Source: Doryteuthis pealeii
Lineage: Eukaryota; Mollusca; Cephalopoda; Myopsida; Loliginidae
DNA length: 64,000 bases
NCBI GenBank assembly: GCA_023376005.1
Contig: CM042181.1
Coordinates: 21,613,798 to 21,677,797, forward strand
Direction of reading: 5' to 3'
The notes beneath the pieces were generated by a model. That model saw only the letters and a list, made by a program, of their open reading frames with translations, did no database searches and had not been told where the DNA came from. Positions 41,815 through 50,779 of the stretch are shown here, one piece after another (within the stretch, counting starts at the first letter, position 1; each line of letters opens with the position of its first letter). Both the position numbers and the translations under genes were made by a program.

Positions 41815-42185
41815 CTTGGGGGCATATCAACCTCAGAGGGTTATTTAATGCCGATAAAGTTTTGAAATAAATCAATTCTTAATGCATACTCAATATTTTT
41901 TATTAACACATTTTTTCTATTTAACCCATAGATGGGACCCTAACAGGTACTAATACTCCGGGTCAGAGTGGATCAGGGAGCAATGGTGATGAAGGGGTGC
42001 TCCACATTCCCCAAACCTCCAGAACTGGAACCTCACCATCAGATAGAGTTTAACGTCATTCCCAGGACATGTAGACCCTCAGCCACCGCCTTCTAGCACC
42101 CATATGATAAAAAAAGGTTGGGGCTTGCCATAAGGGCGATAGGTTTGGGGCAATCATGTAGGTGCTAGGGCTTGACGTGACCTAT
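41815..42185 (+). mobile_element. R1 repeat, 5' two-thirds
   Basis: GGCATATCAACCTCAGAGGG to GGTGCTAGGGCTTGACGTGA, ending where R1 at 20995 also ends. Confidence 0.85.
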
Positions 42186-42629
42186 GGGATCCTAGGTGGA
42201 TGATCTAATTCTTGAAATACTGGTTTGGCTTCCTAAGACACTTGGTGACTTTTTTTTTTTTTTTTTTTTTCCTCTTAGAGGCCTCCATACTTATTCTCTC
42301 ATGACAGTAAGCTGCAGGATTTCACCACTGGATTTAAATAGATAATAAATAAATAAAATAAAATAAGATAAATAAATAAAAACATTTAATACTTGTCATG
42401 ACAAGAAAGATGTTTATTATCCCCCCCCCCCACCGAAGAAATATTTAACATTTCTATTGATTCCTCTCGACCCTATATCATATATCTGGACAGTTAATTA
42501 AAAAAGAGAAAAAAATAAAATAAACAAAAGAAAACAGAAAAGAAAATAAATGTCCCTGATCTCTGATTCTGGTTAGAGATTCATTTTTGCCATGATGATT
42601 AGAAAAAAAAGTTAAATCAAGGTTAACAA

Positions 42630-42632
<3 letters not shown>
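42186..42632. other. A/T-rich non-genic interval
   Basis: T-run at 42249 and C-run at 42421. No gene. Confidence 0.4.

Positions 42633-42665
<33 letters not shown>
42633..42665. repeat. (TA)n microsatellite
   Basis: Left border of the inverted hammerhead pair 42768/43125. Confidence 0.95.
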
Positions 42666-42668
<3 letters not shown>

Positions 42669-42767
42669 AAAAGAAAGGAAATGAATCCGACAATATGAGT
42701 AAGAAAAGGTGGAATGAAAACATCACACAATGCTGTTAAAGAAGAAAACAATTTATAATATAATCAT

Positions 42768-42816
42768 AGCTGATACTGATCAATATTTCGATTTTACAAA
42801 AATCATCATCAGAGCT
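42768..42816 (-). ncRNA. Hammerhead ribozyme
   Basis: Minus strand CUGAUGA (42806-42812), an extra U, stem II GAUUUU-UGU-AAAAUC, GAAA (42786-42789), stem III UAUU-GAUC-AGUA, then UC and AGCU. Stem I is AGCU/AGCU, four Watson-Crick pairs. Fully intact copy of the 32709 family. Confidence 0.85.
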
Positions 42817-42869
42817 CATTCACTCCCGTAGTTGTTTGGGTCGGAGAGGAAAGTCAAAATGAGTTTACA

Positions 42870-43124
42870 AAATTCCAACCGTCACATTTCTTAACACCCA
42901 TCCCCTTCTGTTTAAATTGTTTTCGCCTTGTTGCCAACATCTCAAAAATTCGCTACATTTGTTGACAAAAGATATACATGGAACATGACCGACATATATA
43001 TGGCGCGAAATGCCCACGTTGGTGAATATTGTAACGTCTTTCGTTTTTTGCAGTATTAAGGTTTTTTGTTTTGTAAACTCATTTTGACTTTCCTCTCCGA
43101 CCCAAACAACTACGGGAGTGAATG
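42870..43124 (+). mobile_element. PLE-associated spacer between two hammerheads
   Basis: Matches 33230-33502 and leads into the plus-strand ribozyme. About 40 bp at each side (GACTTTCCTCTCCGACCCAA and its inverse) extends the palindrome around the pair. Confidence 0.6.
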
Positions 43125-43173
43125 AACTCTGATGATGATTTTTGTAAAATCGAAATATTGATCAGTATCAGCT
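43125..43173 (+). ncRNA. Hammerhead ribozyme
   Basis: CTGATGA 43129-43135, stem II GATTTT-TGT-AAAATC, GAAA 43152-43155, stem III TATT/AGTA, TC, then AGCT 43170-43173. Stem I is AACT with AGCT, one mismatch. The core is intact, so it may still cut. Confidence 0.75.
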
Positions 43174-43241
43174 ATGATTATATTATAAATTGTTTTCTTC
43201 TTTAACAGCATTGTGTGATGTTTTCATTCCACCTTTTCTTA

Positions 43242-43244
<3 letters not shown>

Positions 43245-43280
<36 letters not shown>
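43245..43280. repeat. (TA)n microsatellite
   Basis: Right border of the inverted hammerhead pair and left border of the next ribozyme element. Confidence 0.95.
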
Positions 43281-43283
<3 letters not shown>

Positions 43284-43354
43284 TTAATAATTAATGAATT
43301 TAGGCGGGCATATATGTTCAAATGTAAGGCTAAACAAATCGAGAAAATGTCAAT

Positions 43355-43485
43355 CCCTGAATGTACACTTCGACCTATTAGGTCTCATCAGCAAGGTTAT
43401 AGACATGGGAGACCACTCCGTGTGTGACTCGAAACCTCGACTGTCAAGCTGACAGGCGAAGTCTCTAACTGTTACACTAGCTGGC
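43355..43485 (-). ncRNA. tRNA-like head plus hammerhead, minus strand
   Basis: Minus strand order: A-box-like CTAGTGTAACAGTTAGAGAC (43461-43480), B-box-like CGAGGTTTCGAGTCAC (43424-43439), then the hammerhead 43355-43396. The ribozyme has CUGAUGA (43385-43391), stem II GACCU-AAU-AGGUC, and stem I CCUUG/CAGGG. GAAA has become GAAG, so the pair next to the cut site is G-U and activity is doubtful. Best-preserved tRNA-like head of the three composites. Confidence 0.7.
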
Positions 43486-43555
43486 CATTCCTACATTCTT
43501 CGTTTGTTTTGAAACTTATTTATATTCCACTTTTTATTGACTTGCTACACGAAAC

Positions 43556-43632
43556 TATGAGAGTTAAGTAAACAAACAAATGTGTTTATTTTTTTTTTTT
43601 TTTTAAACACATTTGTTTGTTTACTTAACTTA
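43556..43632. repeat. Short palindrome around poly-T
   Basis: AGTAAACAAACAAATGTGTTT and AAACACATTTGTTTGTTTACT are inverse copies around a T-run. Confidence 0.85.
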
Positions 43633-43654
43633 AAGTGTGTGTGTGTGTGTGGGG

Positions 43655-44528
43655 GGTTACATCCAAGAATGGACAGGCTTATATTTTGCTTAGTCAATCC
43701 TTCTGTTTGTTTGTGAATACTGGGCCCTTACTGCTGGACTCCAGAAATGCATTTGTAACCCTTGAGATGAGATACTACCATAAGATCTTGAACATCTCAT
43801 ACAGAGAATATAAAAGTCTGAAAAAGAATAACTGCAGCCTTTCTGGACCCTCACAGTTGACCTCCAGTGATGTAATTGAAATCCTTAAGATGAGATACTA
43901 CTACCATAGGATCTTGAACATCACAAATAAAGTAAGAAAAAGAATAACTGCAGTCTTTGGGTCACATGACAGCCTGCTTAGTATTGTGAAGGAAAGAAAG
44001 ATGGTGTGATATTATTAGGTATGTGACAAGATCCTAAGGTGTGGCAAAAACTATCCAGCAAGGCACAGTACCGGAGCCTTTGGGTCACATGATAGCCTGT
44101 TTAGTATTATAAAGAAAAATGTTATATAGACATGTGACGAAATTGTCAGGCCTTGCAAAATATATCCTGCAAGGCACAGTGATGGGGAGGAAGATGAAGA
44201 GGCAAACAGAAGAAGAGATGGGAAGATCTACATACATGAATGGATAGACCTATCTTTTGCCAAGTCAATCTTTCTGCATATTTTTGAGTTCTGGATCCTC
44301 ACTGCTGACCCCTAGAAATGCATTTGAAACCCTTAAGATGAGATACTACTACCATAAGATCTTGAACCTCACAAATGGTCACAGTCTTTGAGTCACATGA
44401 CAACCTGTTTAGCATCGTGAAGAAAAGAAATGGCAGGTTGTGGTATAGGCACATTTGAAAAGATCATCAGACCAAGCAAAAAAACATCCTGCAAGGCACA
44501 GTGCTGGGAGGAAAGTGAAGGGGCAGAC
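43655..44528 (+). pseudogene. Non-LTR retrotransposon RT C-terminus, tandem scraps
   Basis: About three head-to-tail copies of a LINE ORF2 tail. Recognisable blocks: EMRYYHKILNISY, KMRYYYHRILN, VRKRITAVFGSHDSLLSIV, KERKMV, SGLAKYILQGTV and a WED-x-I-x-EWT-like block (here with stops and shifts). This motif order is typical of the C-terminal thumb and tail of non-LTR reverse transcriptases, though the clade cannot be fixed by eye. A hAT element interrupts the last copy at 44529. It continues at 45134. Confidence 0.75.
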
Positions 44529-45133
44529 CAGGGCTCGACATTAACGCCGTCCCTTCGTCGATAAAAATTACATCTGGGACGATCAATATGTCATCCGGGA
44601 CAGTTTGCCGGGGACGGTAAACATTTTTCCTAAAAGTTAGTACTACATTCCAATAATGGCCGTCCAGTGATTGCCCAAATGCTGACCTCAAAATGAGGCT
44701 ACGGCACTGCAGGTCTATTCTCAAAACCATGTAATGAATAATGGTGGAGGGAGATAGTTTAAAAGGACCGAATTATGTACTACTAACCCTTCCTTTCTCT
44801 TCCTTCCAAATCCTTAAACACCGTGCGAGGACAAAATTCTTTCATTTACGATTCACAACCCAGTACGATAAAATTTACAAGTAAAAAAGTATTTTTTTTA
44901 GCTCAAAACACACTAGGAAATGGATTTTTTTGTCCAAATATCCAGAATTATCACTGCTTCAGCTTTTCTTAATGTTTTATTACATGTTATTATGCTACTG
45001 ATGACTGACAAGTATAGATGATGCTAATGAATTAAACAAAAATATTTTGATTTCGGGACGGTCCAAACCCCATTCGGGACGGTTGATAATTTTTGTTCGG
45101 GACAGTCATGAAAAAAGTTAGTGTCGGAGCCTG
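44529..45133 (+). mobile_element. hAT-type element, copy 4
   Basis: 605 bp from CAGGGCTCGACATTAACG to GTTAGTGTCGGAGCCTG, with a perfect 8-bp duplication GGGCAGAC (44521-44528, 45134-45141). Inserted inside a LINE fragment. GTCC-rich subterminal boxes at both ends. No transposase. Confidence 0.9.
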
Positions 45134-45200
45134 GGGCAGACACGAGGTGGGAAGATAACATCCAGGAATGGACAGACCTGTATTTTGCCAAGTCACTAAG
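45134..45200 (+). pseudogene. LINE tail, continuation after hAT
   Basis: GAGGTGGGAAGATAACATCC and GGAATGGACAGACCTGTATT encode the RWEDNIQEWTDLYFAKS-type block that completes the copy cut at 44528. Confidence 0.7.
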
Positions 45201-45476
45201 TACAGCTCATAACTGAGATAGATGGTGGGTGATTGTCAGAGTCATCAGTGTTGCCTCTACAACCCACACTGCCTGGAGTTACATGACTAATGAAAATGAT
45301 GTCTGCATGTCAATGATCTATAAAATGTTATGCTTTTTTTTTATGTTTATATATTAAACCCATTCTAACTACCTACCTAGCAAGTTTGGGAGGTGAGATA
45401 GTCAAAGTTAAAAGAAACCCAATTTTCCAACTTCTAAATAAATGTGTTTTCAAGATATGAGTAACAAGTAAGCTGT
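45201..45476. other. Non-genic interval
   Basis: No recognised feature. Confidence 0.4.
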
Positions 45477-45477
45477 A

Positions 45478-45552
45478 TTCTAAAATTCATTATTAGCACA
45501 CCAGCTTTCCCACACGACATCTTTGCTAAGACACTTGTCTCGGCCAACTGCT
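45478..45552. repeat. Host duplication flanking the 45.6-kb LTR, left
   Basis: ATTCATTATTAGCACACCAG to CAACTGCTCATCAC recurs at 46300-46377. Confidence 0.8.
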
Positions 45553-46130
45553 CATCACTGTAGAATAATCATACTAAGTTCCAATTATTGTCAAATTGGT
45601 AAGACAAGGCAACAAGTAGACGTAACCCAATACAGATCTAACCTTGCTGCTATTCTACTTGGTCATTCCATGTCAAAACACCGGAAAAATTTGAAATCAG
45701 CACCCACCGACACCGAATTACTTGAAATTTGGCACAAATGTTCCCCTTCATGAGTTAGGAAAGTGTGCCAAATTATTTTGTCTTAAACCTTACAGTTCCG
45801 ATTTTAGAGGGGGGGATATAATTTTGCTATTTTGCCTCAAAATTAAGGCTGTGCGGTGTCGCAAAATCTCAGTGTTTTTTTTTAATTTTTAAAAAATACT
45901 TTCATACATTCAATATTTCTGAAATTTGGTATGAAAGGCAAATAAGGACTGTAGAATCCAAATATCCAATTATTTTAACCCTATACCTCACAGAACTCAA
46001 GGAATAGAATCACCCAAATACATGGATGGACTAATCTTGAGTTCCATAAGTACCAGCTGTTTTTGGCACTAGTTCGGTTGTGCTTAGTCAGTTGCTGTTG
46101 TCCAAACCAACAATATACTGACCGACTTCA
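45553..46130 (-). mobile_element. LTR-like repeat split by another element
   Basis: Starts TGTAGAATAATCATACTAAG and ends TGACCGACTTCAATA. About 318 bp (45659-45976) are foreign: they begin TGGTCATTCCATGTCAAAAC and have no counterpart in other LTR copies. The LTR resumes at AACTCAAGGAATAGAATCAC. Confidence 0.75.
45659..45976. mobile_element. Unclassified insertion inside the LTR
   Basis: Defined by comparison with intact LTR copies. Contains GAAATTTGGCACAAATG and GAAATTTGGTATGAAAGG as internal near-repeats. Boundaries are approximate to a few bases. Confidence 0.6.
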
Positions 46131-46160
46131 ATATGGCGCTGCAAACAGGATGCAAACCTG

Positions 46161-46207
46161 TGAGGGAATATCCCATTGGATTTCGAGTCCAATGGGATAT
46201 TCCCTCA
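46161..46207. repeat. Perfect 20-bp hairpin
   Basis: TGAGGGAATATCCCATTGGA and its exact inverse TCCAATGGGATATTCCCTCA, separated by TTTCGAG. No mismatches. The flanks are not repeated elsewhere in the window. Confidence 0.9.
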
Positions 46208-46299
46208 TGGAAATACAACAGGATAGATAGACATTTTTTTTTAAAATAGCAAGATACATATAAATAGTTGATTGGTTGGTTGGATTTTACGGCATTCTA

Positions 46300-46377
46300 A
46301 AATTCATTATTAGCACACCAGCTTTCCCCCACGACACCTTTGCTGTGACGCTTGTTTCAACCAACTGCTCATCACTA
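46300..46377. repeat. Host duplication flanking the LTR, right
   Basis: Second copy of 45478-45552, preceded by an R1-head scrap (TTGGTTGGATTTTACGGCAT). Confidence 0.8.
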
Positions 46378-46378
46378 T

Positions 46379-46640
46379 AAGTAAGTAAAGTCGTCAGGGT
46401 GGCCTAAAGTCAGTATCAGCCAGACAGTAACAGAGTCTATTCCCTTTTCACTAGCACTAGACCAAGGAGATTATTTTAGCATCTGAGGTGAAGTGCCACA
46501 CCTACTACCAGCTCCTCATTTTGCTGTACAGATCCCTGTGCTACTCATATGCCGAGTTGGCGAGGGCCAGTATCAGTCAGTCAGCACTAGACCAAAGAGA
46601 TTGTTTCAGCGTCTGAGGCAGAGCACCACACCTACCACCA
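46379..46640 (-). mobile_element. S1 SINE, inverse, with partial duplication
   Basis: Tail AGTAAGTAAAGTCGTCAGGG, body and ACTCATATGCCGAGTTGGCG, then the B-box region breaks into a second body segment (GCACTAGACCAAAGAGATTG) at ~46585. Confidence 0.8.
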
Positions 46641-46689
46641 GGCAGTAACATGGGAGGGCGAGGGGGAGAAGAGTTACTGGCATCGTTGA

Positions 46690-46875
46690 AAATCTTCAGT
46701 CTATTCACTTTTCTCTGGAGTTACACTAAAGAGATTGTTTCGGCGCCTGAGGTAGAGCTCCACACCTACCACCAGCTACTCACTTTACCGCACAGATCCC
46801 TGTGCTACTCATACACTGAGTTGGCGAGGGCCAGTATCAAACCAGGAACTTTGTGGTGCCTAGTCGGACGCTGTA
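46690..46875 (-). mobile_element. S1 SINE, inverse, second copy
   Basis: AAAGAGATTGTTTCGGCGCC, ACCTACCACCAGCTACTCAC, CACTGAGTTGGCGAGGGCC, then B box (CAGTATCAAACCAGG) and GTCGGACGCT. The tail is replaced. Confidence 0.8.
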
Positions 46876-46993
46876 GAATAAACGACAACAAAAAAGTCGG
46901 AATCGGTTTCCAATGGTTTCTTGGAGAACCGTATTCTATAATGGTTTCTGGCTAAAGAACAAAATTCCTAAGTTAGCAACTCATCATCTTCTG

Positions 46994-47024
<31 letters not shown>

Positions 47025-47190
47025 TAAAAAAATGAGAATGGAATTATGAAATTAAGAGATGAAGAGAGGGGGAGGTAGAGAAGAAATCCCAGCATAAAAA
47101 GTGAATAAAGTAACTTGGAGTGGCTGAGAGTTGTTGGCTCCGTTTAAATTCTTCAGACAATTGAACATTTCTTCATTTTCTTGTTAACAC
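46876..47190. other. Non-genic interval
   Basis: A-run at 46996-47020. Nothing coding recognised. Confidence 0.4.
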
Positions 47191-47191
47191 G

Positions 47192-47228
47192 ACCTTTCAG
47201 CTGATCTATTCTTGAGCCATCATCAGAG
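47192..47228 (-). ncRNA. Possible degenerate hammerhead
   Basis: Minus strand CUGAUGA (47220-47226) and GAAA (47195-47198) are separated by an arm that pairs GGCU with AGCU. No convincing stem III or stem I was found. Reported because of its match to the spacing of nearby cores. Confidence 0.3.
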
Positions 47229-47248
47229 AGAGATATATATAGATGTGA

Positions 47249-47588
47249 TTCAAGGATGTCTGCAAGAATGATCTCAGGTGCTTTGGCATTGCCCCTTCCA
47301 GCTGGGAAAATTTGGCCCAGGACAGCCCTCGGTGACGGCAGAATCTCCGTAGAGGATTGTTCATGTCAGAAGTCACCCTGACGCAACACCATGAAGCTAA
47401 GAGATCCAGAAGAAAGCACCGGCAACAAAGCACCGGCACATCAACATCTTCAGGGACAGCCTTCAAATGCGACATCTGTGATTGAGAATGTTTTTCAAAC
47501 ATCGGACTTCACAGTCACAGGAGGCGCTGTTACTTCAGGGCCAAAAAACTTTATCATAGTCTTCCGAGACTGAAATGCCAATGTAATG
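47249..47588 (+). pseudogene. LINE ORF2 C-terminus with zinc finger
   Basis: A single frame runs for ~113 codons with only two TGA stops: FKDVCKNDLRCFGI, APSSWENLAQD, LTQHHEAKRSRRKHRQQ, FKCDICD, ECFSNIGLHSHRRRC and LPRLKCQCN. The tail C-x2-C...H-x3-H zinc finger and SWE-x-LAQD motif are typical of the C-terminal end of some non-LTR ORF2 proteins. No reverse transcriptase is left. Confidence 0.75.
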
Positions 47589-47593
47589 TAATG

Positions 47594-47595
<2 letters not shown>

Positions 47596-47642
<47 letters not shown>
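47596..47642. repeat. (TA)n microsatellite
   Basis: Follows GTAATGTAATGTAATA at the end of the LINE tail, which could be the retroelement's own 3' tail. Confidence 0.95.
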
Positions 47643-47645
<3 letters not shown>

Positions 47646-47960
47646 TTTTTCGACCTTTTTGAAATTCCATTCTTATCTCCAACTCAAAAAATAAAAATTA
47701 TACTCTGATGAAGGTCGGCAAAATCTGTGTACGGAATATTTTATGCATTTTTCCTGTTATTATTATCATCATCATTTCAACTCTATCTGATTATTTTAAT
47801 AATAATAATAACGTAAATCCGTATACATTTTGATAAACAGACCGAAACAAATGTCAGTGATATCGATTAAAAGTGATATCGATAAAATTCATTTTTATCC
47901 ATCTACATTTCTTTTCTTTACTCATTTTTTCCTCATATTGTCGGATTCATTTCCCATTCT
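47643..47960. other. Interval between TA tracts
   Basis: Holds CTCTGATGAAGGTCGGC at 47704, a hammerhead-like start without GAAA, so likely a decayed PLE piece. Nothing else. Confidence 0.35.
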
Positions 47961-47961
47961 C

Positions 47962-47967
47962 ACATAT

Positions 47968-48010
<43 letters not shown>
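47962..48010. repeat. (TA)n microsatellite
   Basis: Long TA run with one short break. Confidence 0.95.
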
Positions 48011-48014
<4 letters not shown>

Positions 48015-48890
48015 TGTGGACTTTGTGTCTCCGTATGCTTCTGGTGCGTATATATATTTGAGGTGAATGTTAGTATTTGTATCCGTTGTAGGAGATACTT
48101 ATACCAGGTTTGGGCTTAGGTGTAAAGCATTAACGTACTTATTATGCTAATATTGTTAGCGTGATATGTTAGTTGAGGAATAAATATCTGAAGACTCTGT
48201 GGTTTGTTTTGAGTTTCATTTATTTAGCCAGGTAAATTTTCGGGACTGCTATTGTTGCAGATTGACTATTGTTCAGTTTGTTTTGCACGGGAAGTTCGAA
48301 AAGACAAAGGAAAATTGAACTGAGAAGACAATGGCTAAGGTAGACAGAGGGTCTGGTGTAACAAAAGACTTCATCTGGACAAACGCAAATTTGAACAAAG
48401 AGAAAGGACTTCCGGTCAAGGAACAAAAGGATGTGTGGGCGGTCGTCAATACTTAAACGGTCATCAGGCAGTACTGAGGCAGACCCCAGGAGACGGCGAA
48501 GAGAGCACAAGGACTGACTGACCGTCGACACGGTCGTGCGCTGCTGCGGGCAGTGAGGCTCGCCCACCACCTTCCACCACACCATAGGTAGTCGTAGTGC
48601 CATTATCCATGCCCGCCACTCACCTACCACACACCGAAGAAAATAAAGAAGAGTCATCTTTTGTATACGCGTATCTGTTGTTATTGAAGTTCAGTAGCTG
48701 ACTACTACCATACATCGCTTTTGGGTTAGTGACGATATCCGCTACTAACATACACGAATTCGAAGCCAGTATACAACACTATGTCCCTTCGACTGACCGT
48801 GATCTTGTAGTAGTGATCTTGTGGCAACTGCCGCGTGTTTTAGGCTGGACTGTGGGGCCTGGTTTCTGGTTGGTTCATAGGTGATGTGAT
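48011..48890. other. Single-copy-looking segment with a 41-codon ORF
   Basis: More G/C-balanced than its surroundings. At 48331-48456 the plus strand has a small frame, MAKVDRGSGVTKDF... to a TAA. It has mixed composition unlike repeat-borne frames, but no known domain. A 145-codon minus-strand frame covers 48220-48657 and is also unrecognised. AATAAA at 48180. This could be LTR-element leader sequence. Confidence 0.35.
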
Positions 48891-48910
48891 ATATAGATAT
48901 ATATATATAT

Positions 48911-49215
48911 CTTAAAATAAGTGTATTTTGGCAGCATTTTTTCTTTTATACAGGTTTCGTTGAATTGAACAGACAATTCCTGTCTGACATGTCTTTCATT
49001 GATCCGTTCCAATCTTCGGGCCATCCTTCTGGTGTCTGGGTGGAACTGGTATAACACCTGAGGATGGCAAAGTGTATTGCCGAAAGCGCTAGTGTTAAAA
49101 ACTTCGGTGGACTGTTATACCAGTTCCACCCTGACACCAGAAGGATGGCCCGAAGATTCGAACGGATCAATGAAAGACTTATCAGACAGGAATTGTCTGT
49201 TCAATTCAACGAAAC

Positions 49216-49218
<3 letters not shown>
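48911..49218. mobile_element. Head-to-head PLE 5' ends around a hammerhead
   Basis: The arms 48950-49051 and 49110-49218 are inverse copies. Each encodes outward the same fragment: HPDTRRMARR, RINER and RQELSVQFNETC (the minus arm continues IKEKMLPKY). This is probably the start of a PLE coding region. The ribozyme at 49052 lies exactly between them, and (TA)n tracts close both outer sides (48892 and 49219). Confidence 0.75.
49052..49097 (+). ncRNA. Hammerhead ribozyme with six-pair stem I
   Basis: TAACAC 49052-49057 pairs perfectly with GTGTTA 49092-49097. CTGAGGA is 49058-49064 (N7 = G), then an extra U, stem II GGCAA-AGTGTA-TTGCC, GAAA 49082-49085, a minimal loop GCGC, TA, and the cut after A49091. 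One of the best-paired copies. Confidence 0.85.

Positions 49219-49258
<40 letters not shown>
49219..49258. repeat. (TA)n microsatellite
   Basis: Right border of the head-to-head PLE unit. Confidence 0.95.
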
Positions 49259-49264
<6 letters not shown>

Positions 49265-49392
49265 GATTTAACAAAAGGCACGTCTCCTGTTAAACAATTT
49301 TATCAATTTCTATTTTCAAGCTTTCTGGCCACCTTTTTTTACATTTGGATGGAATCCATAGATTAGTCCACCAAAGTCCTTATCCCAAGTAC

Positions 49393-49420
49393 TTTCGGCA
49401 CTTTGAAGTACCATCATCAG
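49393..49420 (-). ncRNA. Hammerhead-like core, flanks unclear
   Basis: Minus strand CUGAUGA (49414-49420), an extra U, stem II GGUACU-UCAA-AGUGCC (six pairs with one U-G), and GAAA (49393-49396). Stem I and a stem III could not be placed with confidence. Confidence 0.55.
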
Positions 49421-49548
49421 GGGTGATTTGTTTATGTACTTGGGATAAAGTTTTTCCAGCATGTTTTGTTTGTCTTAGTTAGATGATTTGTGTGATAGGA
49501 GGCAAGTGGCCAATGTAGCGAGATGGTGATTTTCCTGAGTTTTGCGAG

Positions 49549-49785
49549 AACTTAGCTCAGTCGGTAGAGCGTTCGGCTAGAAACAACAAGGTTCCTAGTT
49601 CAATACCGGTCCCCGCCAACTCAGCGTATGAGTAGCACAGGGATCTGTGTGGTAAAGTAAGGAGCTGATGGTAGGTGTGGCGCTCCACCTCAGATGCTAA
49701 AACAATCTCCTTGGTCTAGCGCTATTGAAAAGGGGATAGACTCCCTCGCTGACTGGCTGATACCGACTTTAGGCCGCCCCGTTGA
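49549..49785 (+). mobile_element. S1 SINE, best complete copy
   Basis: A box ACTTAGCTCAGTCGGTAGAG, B box GGTTCCTAGTTCAATACC, then AACTCAGCGTATGAGTAGCA, CACCTCAGATGCTAAAACAA, CTTGGTCTAGCGC, GACTCCCTCGCTGACTGG and GGCCGCCCC. All family segments are in order, 237 bp. Confidence 0.9.
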
Positions 49786-50048
49786 TTTTACATTTTTTTT
49801 ACTATTAGGAAAAAGAGGAAAAAGAAATAAGAGACAGTAAAGGTTTTAAAAAAAGTGATGAGCACAAAAAAACGGTTGTCGGGAGTTTGACCGGGGCGTG
49901 ACCCCCCGAATGGAGAACTGAATGTCAACCGGAAGTTTCGGGTGTTGACCGGAACTGGAAGTCACGTGGTGACGTGGAACGACGAAGAAAAATACCGGTC
50001 TCTTTTTTGCTTTGAGAGTCGTAGGGTACGGACCGCACCTCTGGTCCC
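49786..50048. other. G/C-richer segment next to an LTR-like repeat
   Basis: GACCGGGGCGTGACCCCCCG, GTCACGTGGTGACGTGG and GGACCGCACCTCTGGTCCC. Not found elsewhere in the window. Could be the leader of the LTR element that follows. Confidence 0.35.
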
Positions 50049-50337
50049 TGTTGTGGGATCACAGTAATTTAACAGTGTCCTCTCTCTCTTTCTCTCTGCC
50101 TTTCCTCCTCTCCGACACAACCCACGAGACGAGCCCTGGAAATAAAAGCTAAGCAGCTTGTGACGATATATTTCTCGCGTTGTACTTTTTTATCAAGAAG
50201 ATGACTGCCACGTGCTGAACACCTTTTTAGTGTCATGAATTTCGAGAAACGTTGACAAGACCCGCTATACAATATATATCGCTATTAGAACGTTACGTAT
50301 ATCCGTTTTGGTACAGTGAATATACCGCCACGTAACA
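50049..50337 (-). mobile_element. Possible LTR (TGTT...AACA), 289 bp
   Basis: Both ends are TGTT/AACA. A diverged relative in the opposite orientation occupies 62878-63090 inside a SINE. Shared marks on the minus strand: GCACGTGGCAGTCATCTTC, TGATAAAAAAGTACAAC and CGTCTCGTGGGTTG. No matching target duplication was found here. Confidence 0.45.
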
Positions 50338-50469
50338 CCAATTGTCTTATTTAAATGATTTGTGTGATAGGAGCTCCTTTTTTTGTGGCCTGTTGCTTTC
50401 AATACAATTGGAATGTATGAAATGTGGATGGTGTAAAAAGGTCATAATAAATGCAAGTCAAAAACTATC

Positions 50470-50774
50470 TGTAGAATAAGTTCCAATTACCGTCGAACTG
50501 GGAAGACAAGGTGGCATGCGATTGTAACTGAATACAAGCTCGAAATGACACAAAGTCCACTGCCAAGTGACCAAGTATATATGGGACTCCACAGTGTCAT
50601 GCAAATCAACCAGTCAGGCAGCCAATCAGAGCTCAAGGAATGAAATGACCCAAATCACCTTGATTCATGAATGGATCATTCTTCATTCCTATTTATACCA
50701 GCTGTATTGGACACTGCTTTAATTCTGTTTAGCTGATGTTATTAAAACCAACAGCAGGCTAACTGACTTCAATA
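50470..50774 (-). mobile_element. Solo LTR with perfect 5-bp target duplication
   Basis: 305 bp from TGTAGAATAAG to CTGACTTCAATA, flanked by CTATC at 50465-50469 and 50775-50779. This is the best evidence that the family at 26371, 37860, 39504, 39790, 40559 and 45553 is an LTR. On the minus strand ATTGG and TATA-like motifs lie in promoter order. Confidence 0.85.
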
Positions 50775-50779
50775 CTATC

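Noticed and set aside
47704..47740. Hammerhead start CTGATGAAGGTCGGC
   Set aside because: No GAAA follows at the required distance and no stem II can be drawn.
48220..48657. 145-codon minus-strand frame as a gene
   Set aside because: No recognisable domain, no promoter or splice context, and overlaps another frame on the plus strand; kept only as an unassigned segment.
50049..50337. Firm LTR call with target duplication
   Set aside because: Ends look LTR-like but the flanking five bases (GTCCC and CCAAT) do not match, so it was kept at low confidence.
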